From positions 62,001-126,000 of the forward strand of contig CAWHBN010000021.1 of the NCBI GenBank assembly GCA_963827705.1: DNA of 64,000 nucleotides. The letters are read 5' to 3'. The notes beneath the pieces were generated by a model. The model had not been told where the DNA came from, did not search any database, and saw only the letters and a list, made by a program, of their open reading frames with translations. This document shows positions 9,545 to 17,667 of the stretch, in pieces. The translations under genes and the position numbers were made by a program. The stretch comes from JACDAN01 sp963827705 (GTDB lineage: Bacteria > Actinomycetota > Thermoleophilia > Gaiellales > Gaiellaceae). The first letter of the stretch is position 1, and every line of letters starts with the position of its first letter.

Positions 9545-9946
9545 CCGCCGACTACTTGAGCCTTACTCGGCTCAGAGAGCCGTCGCCGCAGTCCTGCTCC
9601 GATGAGGAGCAGTGGACCGCCCACGGCTGCCAGCAGGGCAGCGTCGAGGGCGGAGAAGGGAACGCGCCGATCCGTCTTGCCGGTTGCCTGCGCCGGCGCG
9701 GCCTCGCTTGCCTGAGGCACGCGGATGGGCTCCCTTGGATGTTCGTCGGTGCCGACCGACGGCGGGGGGTCGAACGCACGCTCGATTTCGGCCCGGGTGT
9801 AGTCGCCCGTCGAGCTGTCCGTTGTCCGCCAGGTCGCGGTAGATCTTTTGAGGCGTCGCCGCATACGCCGTGCCCGCAGTGAGGAGTGTGAGGAGTGCGA
9901 GAAGTGAAGCTGCGGCGACCGCCATCAGTCGCCGGTTCCGTGCCAT
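9541..9946 (-). CDS. Small secreted, C-terminally anchored protein (frameshifted)
   Basis: ATG 9946 has an excellent ribosome site (GGAGGT, 9951-9956). The N-terminus is a signal peptide (MARNRRLMAVAAASLLALLTLL, cleavage near AYAA) followed by TPQKIYRDLADNGQLDG. There the frame breaks: removing one base near 9805 continues as DYTRAEIERAFDPPPSVGTDE through a Pro/Ala/Thr-rich linker to one C-terminal membrane helix (LDAALLAAVGGPLLLIGAGL) and a basic tail, ending at 9541 in ATGA overlap with the sugar transferase. The repaired length is about 134 residues. The mature protein would be an outward-facing lipid-bilayer-anchored peptide. I do not recognise a family; its coupling to the initiating sugar transferase suggests a role in polymer export or attachment. 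Confidence 0.65.
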
Positions 9947-10108
9947 TGTTACCTCCGTAGCCCCCAAGCCGAGTGCCGCCGCGTCCGCAGTTCTATCTCA
10001 TCTTCTCTACCGGACAACGTTTCGGCAACCCCAAGGGATACTCAGTACCCCGTTCGAGTGAACATGGAGTCGGACCGTCGGCGGGCCGAGCATCTACGCT
10101 GGCGTTCG
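9947..10108. promoter_or_regulatory. Divergent intergenic region of the polysaccharide locus
   Basis: The 162-base gap separates the start of the small secreted protein (minus) and the start of the epimerase (plus), so it should hold promoters for both. It contains an AT-rich patch (about 9990-10050, tctatctcatcttctctacc) unlike the neighbouring coding DNA. No confident -35/-10 pair or operator repeat could be assigned by eye. Confidence 0.3.
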
Positions 10109-11458
10109 GTGGCTCGCACGGCTCTCGTCACAGGTGGTGCTGGGTTCATTGGCTCGCATCTCGGCGAGCTCTTGCTCGACGAGGGTTGGGAGGTCTATGC
10201 GTTAGACGATCTCTCGACGGGTTCGGAAGCCAATCTTTCCCATATCTATCGAAATCCTTATTTTCATCTCAGTGTTGAGTCGGTTTTAGCAACTTCGGTG
10301 GTCAGCGAGCTGGTGCACAAGGCCGACGTCGTCTTCCACCTCGCGGCAGCGGTCGGCGTGCGGCTGATCGTCGAGCGGCCCGGACACACGCTCCTCACCA
10401 ACGTCCGCGGAACCGAGAATGTCCTCGAGTACGCCGGGCGCTTCGGCAAGCCGATCCTGATCGCCTCGAGCTCCGAGGTCTACGGCGACCATCCCGGCGA
10501 GGATCTGCCCCTCCGGGAGGACGCGCGCCGGATCTACGGCCCGACGACCGCCAAGCGCTGGGCGTACGCGGACTCCAAGGCGATGGACGAGTTCCTCGCG
10601 CTCGCACGCCACGATGAGGAGGGCCTCCGCTGCGTGATCGCCAGGCTCTTCAACACGGTCGGACCCCGGCAGAGCGGCGAGTACGGGAACGTGATCCCGC
10701 GGTTCGTGCAGGCCGCGCTCGCCGGCGAGCCGCTCGAGGTGCACGGCGACGGATCGCAGACGCGGTGCTTCTGCCACGTGCGGGACGTGGTGCGGGGGCT
10801 GGAGCGGCTGATGGCCGTGCCGGACACGGCCGGAAAGATCTACAACGTCGGCTCGACCGAGGTCGTGACGATCCTCGAGCTGGCCGAGCGCGTGCTGCGC
10901 GCCACCGGCAGCTCGTCCGAGGTCGTCTTCGTCCCGTACGAGCAGGTCTACGGCCACGGAGTCGAGGAGATGTTCCAACGCGTCCCGTCCACCGACAGGA
11001 TCCGCGCCGAGCTCGGATGGGAGCCGACGGTTGACCTCGACGGGATCTTGGCCGGTTGCTTCTGTCACGTGCGGGACGTGGTACGCGGGCTGGAGGGGCT
11101 GATGTCCAGACCGGACACGACGGGACGGATCTATAACGTCGGGTCCACGGAGGTCGTGACCATCCTCGGCCTGGCCGAGCGAATTCTCCGCCTGACGGGG
11201 AGCTCCTCCGAGGTCGTGTTCGTGCCGTACGATCAGGTGTACGGCCAGGGGATCGAGGAGATGCACCAGCGGATTCCGTCGATCGAGAAGATCCGCGCGG
11301 CGACTGCGTGGGAGCCGACCGTCGACCTCGACGGCATCCTCGCCGAGGTGATCGAGCACGTCGGCATGGCCCGGCAGGGCGATGTGCCGTCCGGGCAGCC
11401 ACCTCAGCCGCGTAACCGGCCTCCAGCGGCCACCGGCCGGCGTTCGCAGTTCCAGTGA
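10109..11458 (+). CDS. NAD-dependent sugar-nucleotide epimerase/dehydratase with duplicated C-terminus
   Basis: The Rossmann N-terminus starts at GTG 10109 (MARTALVTGGAGFIGSHL) with the GxxGxxG motif, and the catalytic YxxxK is YADSK (Tyr153, Lys157). This is the extended-SDR family that includes UDP-glucose 4-epimerases and UDP-glucuronate decarboxylases; the exact substrate cannot be read. At 449 residues it is about 100 longer than normal because the last 97-residue block (CFCHVRDVVRGLERLM... to TVDLDGILAG) occurs twice in tandem. The segment 10195-10310 is strikingly AT-rich compared with the rest of the gene. An in-frame start at 10058 would add 17 residues with no conserved sequence. 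It probably makes a sugar donor for the locus; whether the duplicated form is active is unknown. Confidence 0.85.
   Translation: MARTALVTGGAGFIGSHLGELLLDEGWEVYALDDLSTGSEANLSHIYRNPYFHLSVESVLATSVVSELVHKADVVFHLAAAVGVRLIVERPGHTLLTNVRGTENVLEYAGRFGKPILIASSSEVYGDHPGEDLPLREDARRIYGPTTAKRWAYADSKAMDEFLALARHDEEGLRCVIARLFNTVGPRQSGEYGNVIPRFVQAALAGEPLEVHGDGSQTRCFCHVRDVVRGLERLMAVPDTAGKIYNVGSTEVVTILELAERVLRATGSSSEVVFVPYEQVYGHGVEEMFQRVPSTDRIRAELGWEPTVDLDGILAGCFCHVRDVVRGLEGLMSRPDTTGRIYNVGSTEVVTILGLAERILRLTGSSSEVVFVPYDQVYGQGIEEMHQRIPSIEKIRAATAWEPTVDLDGILAEVIEHVGMARQGDVPSGQPPQPRNRPPAATGRRSQFQ
10766..11056 (+). repeat. Tandem in-gene repeat, copy 1 (97 codons)
   Basis: This 291-base unit encodes CFCHVRDVVRGLERLMAVPD through WEPTVDLDGILAG and is followed without gap by a second copy. 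The copies share most residues but differ at many synonymous positions, so the duplication is old and has been under protein-level constraint. Confidence 0.85.
11057..11346 (+). repeat. Tandem in-gene repeat, copy 2 (97 codons)
   Basis: The second unit encodes CFCHVRDVVRGLEGLMSRPD through WEPTVDLDGILAE. It aligns to copy 1 at a 291-base offset without indels, keeping the frame. Differences include AELG to AATA and FQRVPS to HQRIPS. The gene ends about 37 codons later in a non-conserved Pro/Arg-rich tail. Confidence 0.85.
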
Positions 11459-11886
11459 GGCACTCGCCGCTGGGCGGACCGGAGGTCGGCCTCGGGGATC
11501 CTGCTAAGCCTGCACGAGGCGATCGGCGGCTTGACGACACGTTCGCCGAGCGTGCCTAGGACGGCGACTACTCGTGGCGGGCACAACGGCGGGCGACGCT
11601 CCATTTTTCGAGCCGCGCCGTGTCGCTTACCGCCTCAAGGCGGCTACGTGGCGCGTTCCGTCAGGCCCGAGCTACGCATTGGCTACGTCTCGCTCTACTC
11701 AAAGACATCCCGAGCACACGCGCCGGATCTACGGACGGACGACCGCCAAGCGCGGGGCGTACGCCAATTCGGAGGCCATACTGCCGCCATGAGCCGGAGG
11801 CGTACAGCCCACCTCGTAAGGATCCTCGCAGAGGTCGTCGAGGACGCGCGAACCCGCAGGGTGACGTCGCCGGCGCGGCTTTCGCA
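11459..11886 (+). pseudogene. Decayed fragment(s) of an epimerase gene
   Basis: This 428-base stretch has no convincing intact gene. It does hold a relic of the neighbouring epimerase: 11715-11779 matches 10521-10585 at most positions and would encode TRRIYGRTTAKRGAYANSEA, against ARRIYGPTTAKRWAYADSKA in the intact gene. A second piece, 11819-11849, resembles the epimerase 3' part that encodes GILAEVIEH. The pieces are out of frame with each other and the catalytic Lys is replaced by Glu. The first 250 bases show nothing I can assign. The relic suggests repeated duplication and loss at this site. Confidence 0.6.
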
Positions 11887-12444
11887 TTGAGCACCGACCC
11901 AGAGCTAGACGTTGTCTTTCTCTGCACTGGCAATCGTTTCCGGAGCCCAATGGCCGCGGCGCTCTTCGCCAAAGCGACAGTCGGGCTTCCGGTGCAAGTG
12001 CGTTCACGCGGCACGCTCGATATCGAGTCGCTGCCCGTCTTTCCGGAGGCGCTGGAGGAAGCGGCGCAGCTGGGGATCGACCTATCGTCCCACCGCGCTT
12101 GCAGTCTCGCCGGTGAAGACCTTTCGCAGGCAGACCTCGTGCTCGGATTCGAGCGAATCCACGTGGCGGCAGCGGTCATCGAAGCCGGTGCGGATCGAAA
12201 ACGCACCTTCACGCTTCCCGAGCTTGTCGAGCTCTTGGCGACTGTTGCCCCTCCCTCCAGCCTCGACCCGATTGAGCGTGCACGAGCAGCACTCCAGGCA
12301 GCTCATGACGCACGGCGTCCGGCGCACGAGGTCATGCTAGAAGTGGCAGATCCAATTGGGCGTCCGCGCCGCGTACAACGCGAAACGGCCCGACACGTGC
12401 GAGACCTCGTAAACGAGCTCTTGGGCGGGCTGTTCGGTCGCTAG
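11887..12444 (+). CDS. Low-molecular-weight protein-tyrosine phosphatase (Wzb-like)
   Basis: The protein begins at TTG 11887 (MSTDPELDVVFLCTGNRFRSP) and has 185 residues. The P-loop CTGNRFRS fits the C-x5-R-S catalytic signature of the LMW-PTP/ArsC fold, and a late Asp-Pro (LEVADPIGRP) fits the general-acid position. It carries a longer segment between P-loop and Asp than the classical 150-residue enzymes. In capsule loci such phosphatases dephosphorylate the tyrosine autokinase that controls chain length; a Wzc/CpsD-like protein is encoded 11 kb downstream in the same locus, which supports that role by context. Larger ORFs reaching back to 11620 only reflect an open frame through the upstream relic. 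Confidence 0.8.
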   Translation: MSTDPELDVVFLCTGNRFRSPMAAALFAKATVGLPVQVRSRGTLDIESLPVFPEALEEAAQLGIDLSSHRACSLAGEDLSQADLVLGFERIHVAAAVIEAGADRKRTFTLPELVELLATVAPPSSLDPIERARAALQAAHDARRPAHEVMLEVADPIGRPRRVQRETARHVRDLVNELLGGLFGR

Positions 12445-12789
12445 CCGGCGACGGCGGGAATCCCTCGAATGAGGGACACTCACTAGTGGCCCCGCTCGAT
12501 GAAAGCTCCGTGCGGCCGCGTCCCCGCCGCCCTGCAATTCGCCGACCCGAGACTGGCAGCTCTGCTGGTCTTTATCGCCTGGCGGCTGTACGCCAGGGTT
12601 CGAACGAACGGCGTGGGCGCTTTCAAGCTCACGCGCGAGGTGCGCCCGTCTGTGCAGGCACTCCCTCTTGTCGCCGTCGTGCGTCATCGGGGCGCGACGG
12701 CGAAATCGCCCGTCCCCACGGTCCGCCGCCGCTGAACCACCGCAACCGCGTGGCAGACTTCCAGGCGTGCGGCGAGCCCGGCAGCGACC
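12445..12789. other. Unassigned region between phosphatase and glycosyltransferase
   Basis: About 345 bases without a convincing gene. Two plus-strand ORFs cross it (12486-12890 and 12499-12735). The second encodes 78 residues with one weakly hydrophobic stretch (LAALLVFIAWRLYARV), but neither shows family features and both are Arg/Pro-rich, as expected from chance frames in GC-rich DNA. It probably carries the promoter or 5' end of the following glycosyltransferase. Confidence 0.3.
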
Positions 12790-12831
12790 CTGAAGGTTCT
12801 CTTCCTCAACGAGGGCGACCTCGGGGCCGGC

Positions 12832-13908
12832 GTGATGGGTCACGTGTCCCTCGAGGCCGCAATACGGACAGGCCTCGAGGGGGTCGATGACGTCGAGGCC
12901 CGCTTCGTGCGTCTCCCGCCGATGGGGCGAGCGGCCTTGCTCCTTTCGAACAACCTGCCGCTTCTTTCTTCCTTCGATCTTGATGCCCAAACGATTCGGT
13001 GGCACGCAACTCAGGCCGTGCGAGCGCGACGAGCCTTGATGCCTGAGTTGGGCACATTTCGACCGGACGTCCTTCACGTGAACAGCCACACAATCGCGTT
13101 CGGGCTTGCCGGCGTCATGCGTCGTATTCCAACCCTTCTCTCTCTCGATGCGACGGTCGAGGACTGGCACAGGCTCGGCGCGTGGCGGAAGGCACGACGC
13201 CACTCACGCCTCATGCTTGAGCCCAGCCTCCGGCGCGAGCGGCGCGCGCTGGCGGAGGCGGCAGCGGTCCTCGCGTGGACCGACTGGGCGCGCGACGCAG
13301 CCGAGCGCGCCTGCCCACAAGCGCGCGTGCGGACGCTCAATCCAGGCGTCGACCTCGAGACGTTCCGGCCGGCTCCTCACCGGTGGCGTGAGCGGCCGAC
13401 GGTTCTCTTCGTTGGCGGACGCTTCGGGCAGAAGGGCGGCTTCGATCTGATCGACGCCCTCGCTCCTCATCTCGGCCGCACCGTTGAGCTCGACGTCGTC
13501 ACGCCTTCCGACGTGGCGCCCCGCCACGGGCTGCGAGTGCACCATCTGCGACGCGATGATCCGGCCTTGGTCGAGCTCTACCAGCAGGCCGATGTCTTCT
13601 GTCTGCCGACGCACGCGGACTCGATGGGCTGGGTGATCCTCGAGGCGATGGCGTGCGGAACGCCGGTGATCGCCTCCGCCGTCGGCGGAATCCCGGAAGT
13701 GCTCGACCACGGCCGAACTGGTGTCCTGGTCGCGCCGAAAGACGTCACAGGACTTCGCGCCGCAATCGAACAGCTCCTAGCCGATAAGGAGCGGCGAGCC
13801 GAGCTCGGCCGCCGCTCGCGCACCGTCTGCCAGGAGCGTTACGACGCGCGCAGGCAGACGGCGGAGCTCGTGCGGCTTACGCGTCTAGCGGTCGAGCAGA
13901 GGGCGTAG
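12832..13908 (+). CDS. Glycosyltransferase family 4 (GT-B fold)
   Basis: The enzyme adds a sugar to the lipid-linked repeat unit at the inner membrane face. C-terminal GT1-type signatures are clear: VLFVGGRFGQKGGFDLIDAL and the donor-binding segment DSMGWVILEAMACGTPVIAS with the E-x7-E arrangement. The GTG at 12832 (MMGHVSLEAA) is the first usable start, but conserved family sequence (LKVLFLNEGDLGAG) continues in frame upstream to 12790. So the true start is likely further left: either a non-standard CTG, or GTG 12768 if one base is miscalled near 12785-12790. Length with the present start is 358 residues. The 3' end overlaps the convergent next glycosyltransferase by 24 bases. Confidence 0.85.
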   Translation: MMGHVSLEAAIRTGLEGVDDVEARFVRLPPMGRAALLLSNNLPLLSSFDLDAQTIRWHATQAVRARRALMPELGTFRPDVLHVNSHTIAFGLAGVMRRIPTLLSLDATVEDWHRLGAWRKARRHSRLMLEPSLRRERRALAEAAAVLAWTDWARDAAERACPQARVRTLNPGVDLETFRPAPHRWRERPTVLFVGGRFGQKGGFDLIDALAPHLGRTVELDVVTPSDVAPRHGLRVHHLRRDDPALVELYQQADVFCLPTHADSMGWVILEAMACGTPVIASAVGGIPEVLDHGRTGVLVAPKDVTGLRAAIEQLLADKERRAELGRRSRTVCQERYDARRQTAELVRLTRLAVEQRA

Positions 13909-15048
13909 CCGCTCGAACAGTGGACGGCATGCGACGTCCCAGCCGGTCGTGCCTGCCATGGCGGCGACGAGTTTGGCCTCCCGGGCATGGCGGGCTGCGA
14001 CGTCCGTCAAGACCTCCGAGATCGAGGTCGCCAACGCGGCTTCGTCATTGGCGACGACAAAGCCTGTCTCCGCCCGAGGCGGCGCCGAGCGCGCGGAGTA
14101 CGGTGAGCCGACCACGACGCGGCCATAGGCAAGAGCTTCGACCACCTTCAGTTGCGTGCCGCCGCCGGACTCGACCGGGGCAACCACTACCGCTGCAGCC
14201 TCATAGTGCGACCGCAGATCGGCCACCTGGCCTGCGATGCGCACACTGTCGCCCGTGAATCGGCCAAGGCGCTCGTCGGTACCGGTGCCGACGACATGCA
14301 GTTCCGCGTGCGCTACGCGCTCACGAACCCGGGGCCAGACGTTCTCGATCAGCCGCACAGCAGCCTGCTCGTTTGGTTCGTACAGGACGTTCGCTACGAA
14401 GAGCACCGTGCCCTCTTCGGGCGAGCGGCCCAAGGGGTCTACTGCCGGAGGCGCGTTCGGCACGACCACGACGTCGCCGCCCCACTTGGAAATCAGCGCC
14501 GCGTCATCTGGTGAAACCGCGAGAGAAAAGGTGGACTGCCGTGCGACGCGACGCTCCCAGATCTCCGCCTTGGCGTACTCCCATAGCGCCGACGCGCGAT
14601 GGATCCCCTGGGCGACGGCCGCTATCGATCGCAGCCGATGCGACTCGACATTCTGGAAGTCGGTAATCAACGGCAACGCGAAGGGCGGTGCGGCGGCGGC
14701 GATATAGCTCTGGCCATAGAGCACCACTCGCGGCGCCACTCGCTCGACGATGTCGCGTAGGCGCCTGCGGCCAGCGGCATCCAGCGCGTCGAGACCGAGC
14801 CTCGGCCGCAGATCGGCGAAGTGGCGCAGGGCGCCAGGGCGCGGTGCACCTGGAATCGAGATCCGCTCAACGCCCGGTGGCGCCCAGGTGCCCAGCGCTG
14901 CCTTGTGCTCGTCCTCGCCCCAGAACGGCTCGACGAGCGTTACGTCGAGTTCGCGGGAAAGCGCTTCGACGATTCCACCCGTGCGCACCCTGCCGCCTGT
15001 CACTGCCGGCCACGTCGGCTCAGCGGCAACGAAGAGGACGTCCGTCAC
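13885..15048 (-). CDS. Glycosyltransferase family 4-like protein
   Basis: Start GTG 15048 (MTDVLFVAAEPTWPAVTGGR) gives 387 residues; the ORF extends to 15186 but that part lacks conservation and would overlap the divergent gene. The N-terminal domain has the GT4 acceptor-side glycine motif (TGGRVRTGGIVEAL) and the segment ITDFQNVESHRLRSI also seen in another transferase of this locus (17664-18800). The C-terminal donor domain shows VLFVANVLYEPNEQAAVRLI and PVESGGGTQLKVVEALAYG. It is the only minus-strand gene in this part of the cluster, and divides a divergent promoter region with the gene at 15099. The donor sugar is not predictable. Confidence 0.85.
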   Translation of the reverse strand: MTDVLFVAAEPTWPAVTGGRVRTGGIVEALSRELDVTLVEPFWGEDEHKAALGTWAPPGVERISIPGAPRPGALRHFADLRPRLGLDALDAAGRRRLRDIVERVAPRVVLYGQSYIAAAAPPFALPLITDFQNVESHRLRSIAAVAQGIHRASALWEYAKAEIWERRVARQSTFSLAVSPDDAALISKWGGDVVVVPNAPPAVDPLGRSPEEGTVLFVANVLYEPNEQAAVRLIENVWPRVRERVAHAELHVVGTGTDERLGRFTGDSVRIAGQVADLRSHYEAAAVVVAPVESGGGTQLKVVEALAYGRVVVGSPYSARSAPPRAETGFVVANDEAALATSISEVLTDVAARHAREAKLVAAMAGTTGWDVACRPLFERLRPLLDR

Positions 15049-15098
15049 AGCTCGGAGGCGAGCAGCTTCGCATCCGCAGAAACCACGATGATTGAGCG

Positions 15099-16229
15099 GT
15101 GCGCGTCGGACTTGACAATCGCCTCGTCGAATACGGCGCGGGAGGCACTGCGACCTACGCCCAGCAGCTGGTGCGCGAATACGCATCGATTGGCGCGGAC
15201 CACCAGTTCTACGTCCTGTACAACCGCGACGCCGCCGGTGCTGATCTTCTCGGGCCGAACTTTCATCCGGCGCGCATCAGGACGACTCCCAAGCACCGAG
15301 TCGAGCAGTGGACGTTCCCTCTCGAGCTTGCGCGGTTGCGCCTCGACGTGTTGCACAGCCCCGACTTCATACCACCCCTCCGGCTCCGAACCTTCGCGTC
15401 CGTAATCACGATTCACGACCTCGCCTTCATGCACTTCCCCGAGATTCACGACGAGCTGGGCAAGCGTTACTACGGACAATTGGATCGTGCCGTGCGCGTC
15501 GCTGAGCGGATCATCGCCGTATCGGAGTCGACTGCGGCGGACGTACGAACGCTGCTGCGTCCCGACCCAGGACGCTTACATGTCGTGTACGAGGCGGTCG
15601 ACCCTTTTTTCGTGGGTATCGACGCCGAGCGCGACGCAGAGGAGCTGGCGGCCTCACGCGCTGAGCTCGGGCTCGAAGAACGCTTCATCCTGTTCGTCGG
15701 GACGATTGAGCCGAGGAAGAACATTCCCATGCTCATCCGCGCCTACGCCGGGCTCCGCGAGCGGCTTCGCGAGAGCGCACCGCCGCTCGTACTCGCGGGA
15801 CCGCGCGGGTGGCTCGCGGACGAGGTCTATCGGCTCGTCACGGCGCACGACCTCGCTGGCGTCGTCGGGTTCACCGGACGCGTGTCGAAGCGACGGCTCC
15901 GCGCCCTCTACGGGGCGGCAACGATCGTCGTTCTCCCGTCTCTGTACGAGGGCTTCGGCCTGACGGCATTGGAGGCGATGGCGTGCGGCGCCCCGGTCCT
16001 CGCGAGCGGGAATGGCGCAGTCGGTGAGGTCGCCGGTGATGCCGCCGTCTATGCCGACGCGAGGGACCCAGCGGCATGGACGGACGCGATGGAAGAGCTC
16101 CTGGCCAACGAGGTTCGCCGGAGGGCCGTAATCGAAGCCGGCAGTCGTCGCGTCGGAATGTTCAGCTGGGAGCGCGCCGCGCGCGAGACACTCCACATCT
16201 ACCGCCTGGCCGCCGAAGATGCCGCCTGA
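15099..16229 (+). CDS. Glycosyltransferase family 4 (mannosyltransferase-like)
   Basis: The 376-residue GT-B enzyme starts at GTG 15099 (MRVGLDNRLVEYGAGGTATYA). Family features: IHDLAFMHFPE and AVSESTAADV in the N-terminal domain, FVGTIEPRKNIPMLIRAY at the domain boundary, and the donor site LPSLYEGFGLTALEAMACGAPVLAS (E-x7-E). This pattern is common in capsule mannosyl- and rhamnosyltransferases. It begins a plus-strand run (15099-19804) in which each gene overlaps the next by 4-11 bases, so it is probably the first gene of an operon together with the flippase and two further transferases. Confidence 0.9.
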   Translation: MRVGLDNRLVEYGAGGTATYAQQLVREYASIGADHQFYVLYNRDAAGADLLGPNFHPARIRTTPKHRVEQWTFPLELARLRLDVLHSPDFIPPLRLRTFASVITIHDLAFMHFPEIHDELGKRYYGQLDRAVRVAERIIAVSESTAADVRTLLRPDPGRLHVVYEAVDPFFVGIDAERDAEELAASRAELGLEERFILFVGTIEPRKNIPMLIRAYAGLRERLRESAPPLVLAGPRGWLADEVYRLVTAHDLAGVVGFTGRVSKRRLRALYGAATIVVLPSLYEGFGLTALEAMACGAPVLASGNGAVGEVAGDAAVYADARDPAAWTDAMEELLANEVRRRAVIEAGSRRVGMFSWERAARETLHIYRLAAEDAA

Positions 16230-17667
16230 GCCCGTGGGCGCGCGCCTTGCGCGAAACGTAGCCGTGCTCTGGGGCACACGCGGCTTCGCCCTTGCTCTAC
16301 AGCTCGTCTCGTTCGCATTCCTGGCGTCGTACCTCGGACCAGACCGTTTCGGCGTCTACGCGTTCGCGCTGGCGATGGCCGAGCTTCTCAGGATCCTTTC
16401 CAACTTCGGATTCGAGACTGTTGTGACACGGGATGTGGCGCAGCAACCCGGCCGCGAACGCGAGCTCGTCCCGGCGTTGTTTCACCTGCGGATTCTGGCC
16501 GGGGTGGCCGCGTACGGCTTGCTGCTACTCATCGTCTTCACCGCCGGCTACAGCGGCAAGCAACGCGAGGCCGCGCTCGCCGCCGGCACGCTGCTGGTCT
16601 TGTTCTCGATCGAGAGCTTGATCGTGCCCTTGCAGGTTCGCCTCGCGATGGGCTGGGTCGCGGCCGCCGACATGGTTCGCGCCGTTTCGTTCCTCGTAGG
16701 TGTCGTCGCGCTCACGCGTATGGATGCCGGACCAGTCGGGTTCGTCTGGCTATACGTCGTGGTCGGGGTCATCGCCGCATGCGTCTCGGCCGCCGCGGCG
16801 CTGCGACGTGCCGAGTTCGACTGGCGTCCGAGACCTCGACTCTGGATGCCGGTCGTCCGGACAGCCTGGCCGATCGGGCTCGCCGGCCTCTTCATCGCTC
16901 TCTACTACCGGATTGACATGGCGTTCCTCGCGCGACTCAAACCGCCCGAGGACCTCGGGCAGTACGGGGCCGCGTACAGATTCCTAGAGACCTTCGCAGT
17001 GCTGCCCGCGCTCGCGATGGCGGTGATCGCGCCCGTGCTGGCGCAAAGCTTTACCGAGTCACGCCAGATCCTGCAGCGCCGGTTCGAACGTGCCGTACAT
17101 CTCATCATGGTGCTCGTCGTTCCCGTTGCAGTCGTCGGCGGCATGACTGCGTGGCGGGTCGTGCCTCGGTTGCCCGGGTTCAGCGAGTACCACGGAGCCG
17201 GCGTTGCGCTGTCGATTCTTTCCCCCGCTGCGGCGGCGCTCTTTCTCGCGACGATCGCGCAAGCCGTGCTCGTCGCGGCGCACCTCGAGGGACGTCTGCT
17301 GCGCTTGGCTGCGTTCGGCGTCGCCGTCAACGTCGCACTCAACGTCGCGCTGATACCGCCGTACTCGTACGTCGGGGCGGCGGTAGCGACCGCTGCTACG
17401 GAGGCGGCAGTGCTTCTGCTCTCGGCTCGCGAGGTGCGCTCGAAGCTCGAGATGCCGTGGCCGCTGGAGCGGTTCCGGCAATCGCTTGCCGCCGGTGCAG
17501 CCTGCGCGGCGGCGCTCGTCCCTGCGTATCTGGTCAACCCCTTTCTGCAGCTTGGGATCGGCCTCGCCGTCTATGCGATTTCCGTGGTCGTGCTGGGCAC
17601 GCTCAACCGCGATGACCTGGCCGGTTTGCATCCATTCGCTCGCCGCGTACAGTCGCCGGCGCAATGA
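16219..17667 (+). CDS. Wzx-type polysaccharide flippase
   Basis: This integral membrane protein of 482 residues has about 12-14 hydrophobic segments and belongs to the oligosaccharide flippase (MOP) superfamily. The N-terminal RNVAVLWGTRGFALALQLVSF and FLASYLGPDRFGVYAFALAM are typical, with ALYYRIDMAFLARL in the middle. It would flip undecaprenyl-linked repeat units to the outer membrane face, acting between the glycosyltransferases and the Wzy-like polymerase of this locus. It starts at ATG 16219, overlapping the upstream glycosyltransferase by 11 bases, and ends in ATGA overlap with the next. Confidence 0.92.
   Translation: MPPEPVGARLARNVAVLWGTRGFALALQLVSFAFLASYLGPDRFGVYAFALAMAELLRILSNFGFETVVTRDVAQQPGRERELVPALFHLRILAGVAAYGLLLLIVFTAGYSGKQREAALAAGTLLVLFSIESLIVPLQVRLAMGWVAAADMVRAVSFLVGVVALTRMDAGPVGFVWLYVVVGVIAACVSAAAALRRAEFDWRPRPRLWMPVVRTAWPIGLAGLFIALYYRIDMAFLARLKPPEDLGQYGAAYRFLETFAVLPALAMAVIAPVLAQSFTESRQILQRRFERAVHLIMVLVVPVAVVGGMTAWRVVPRLPGFSEYHGAGVALSILSPAAAALFLATIAQAVLVAAHLEGRLLRLAAFGVAVNVALNVALIPPYSYVGAAVATAATEAAVLLLSAREVRSKLEMPWPLERFRQSLAAGAACAAALVPAYLVNPFLQLGIGLAVYAISVVVLGTLNRDDLAGLHPFARRVQSPAQ

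Noticed and set aside
11620..11886. N-terminal extension of the tyrosine phosphatase
   Set aside because: The extra residues come from the epimerase relic frame, and the P-loop normally lies within the first 15-20 residues of the enzyme, fitting the TTG 11887 start.
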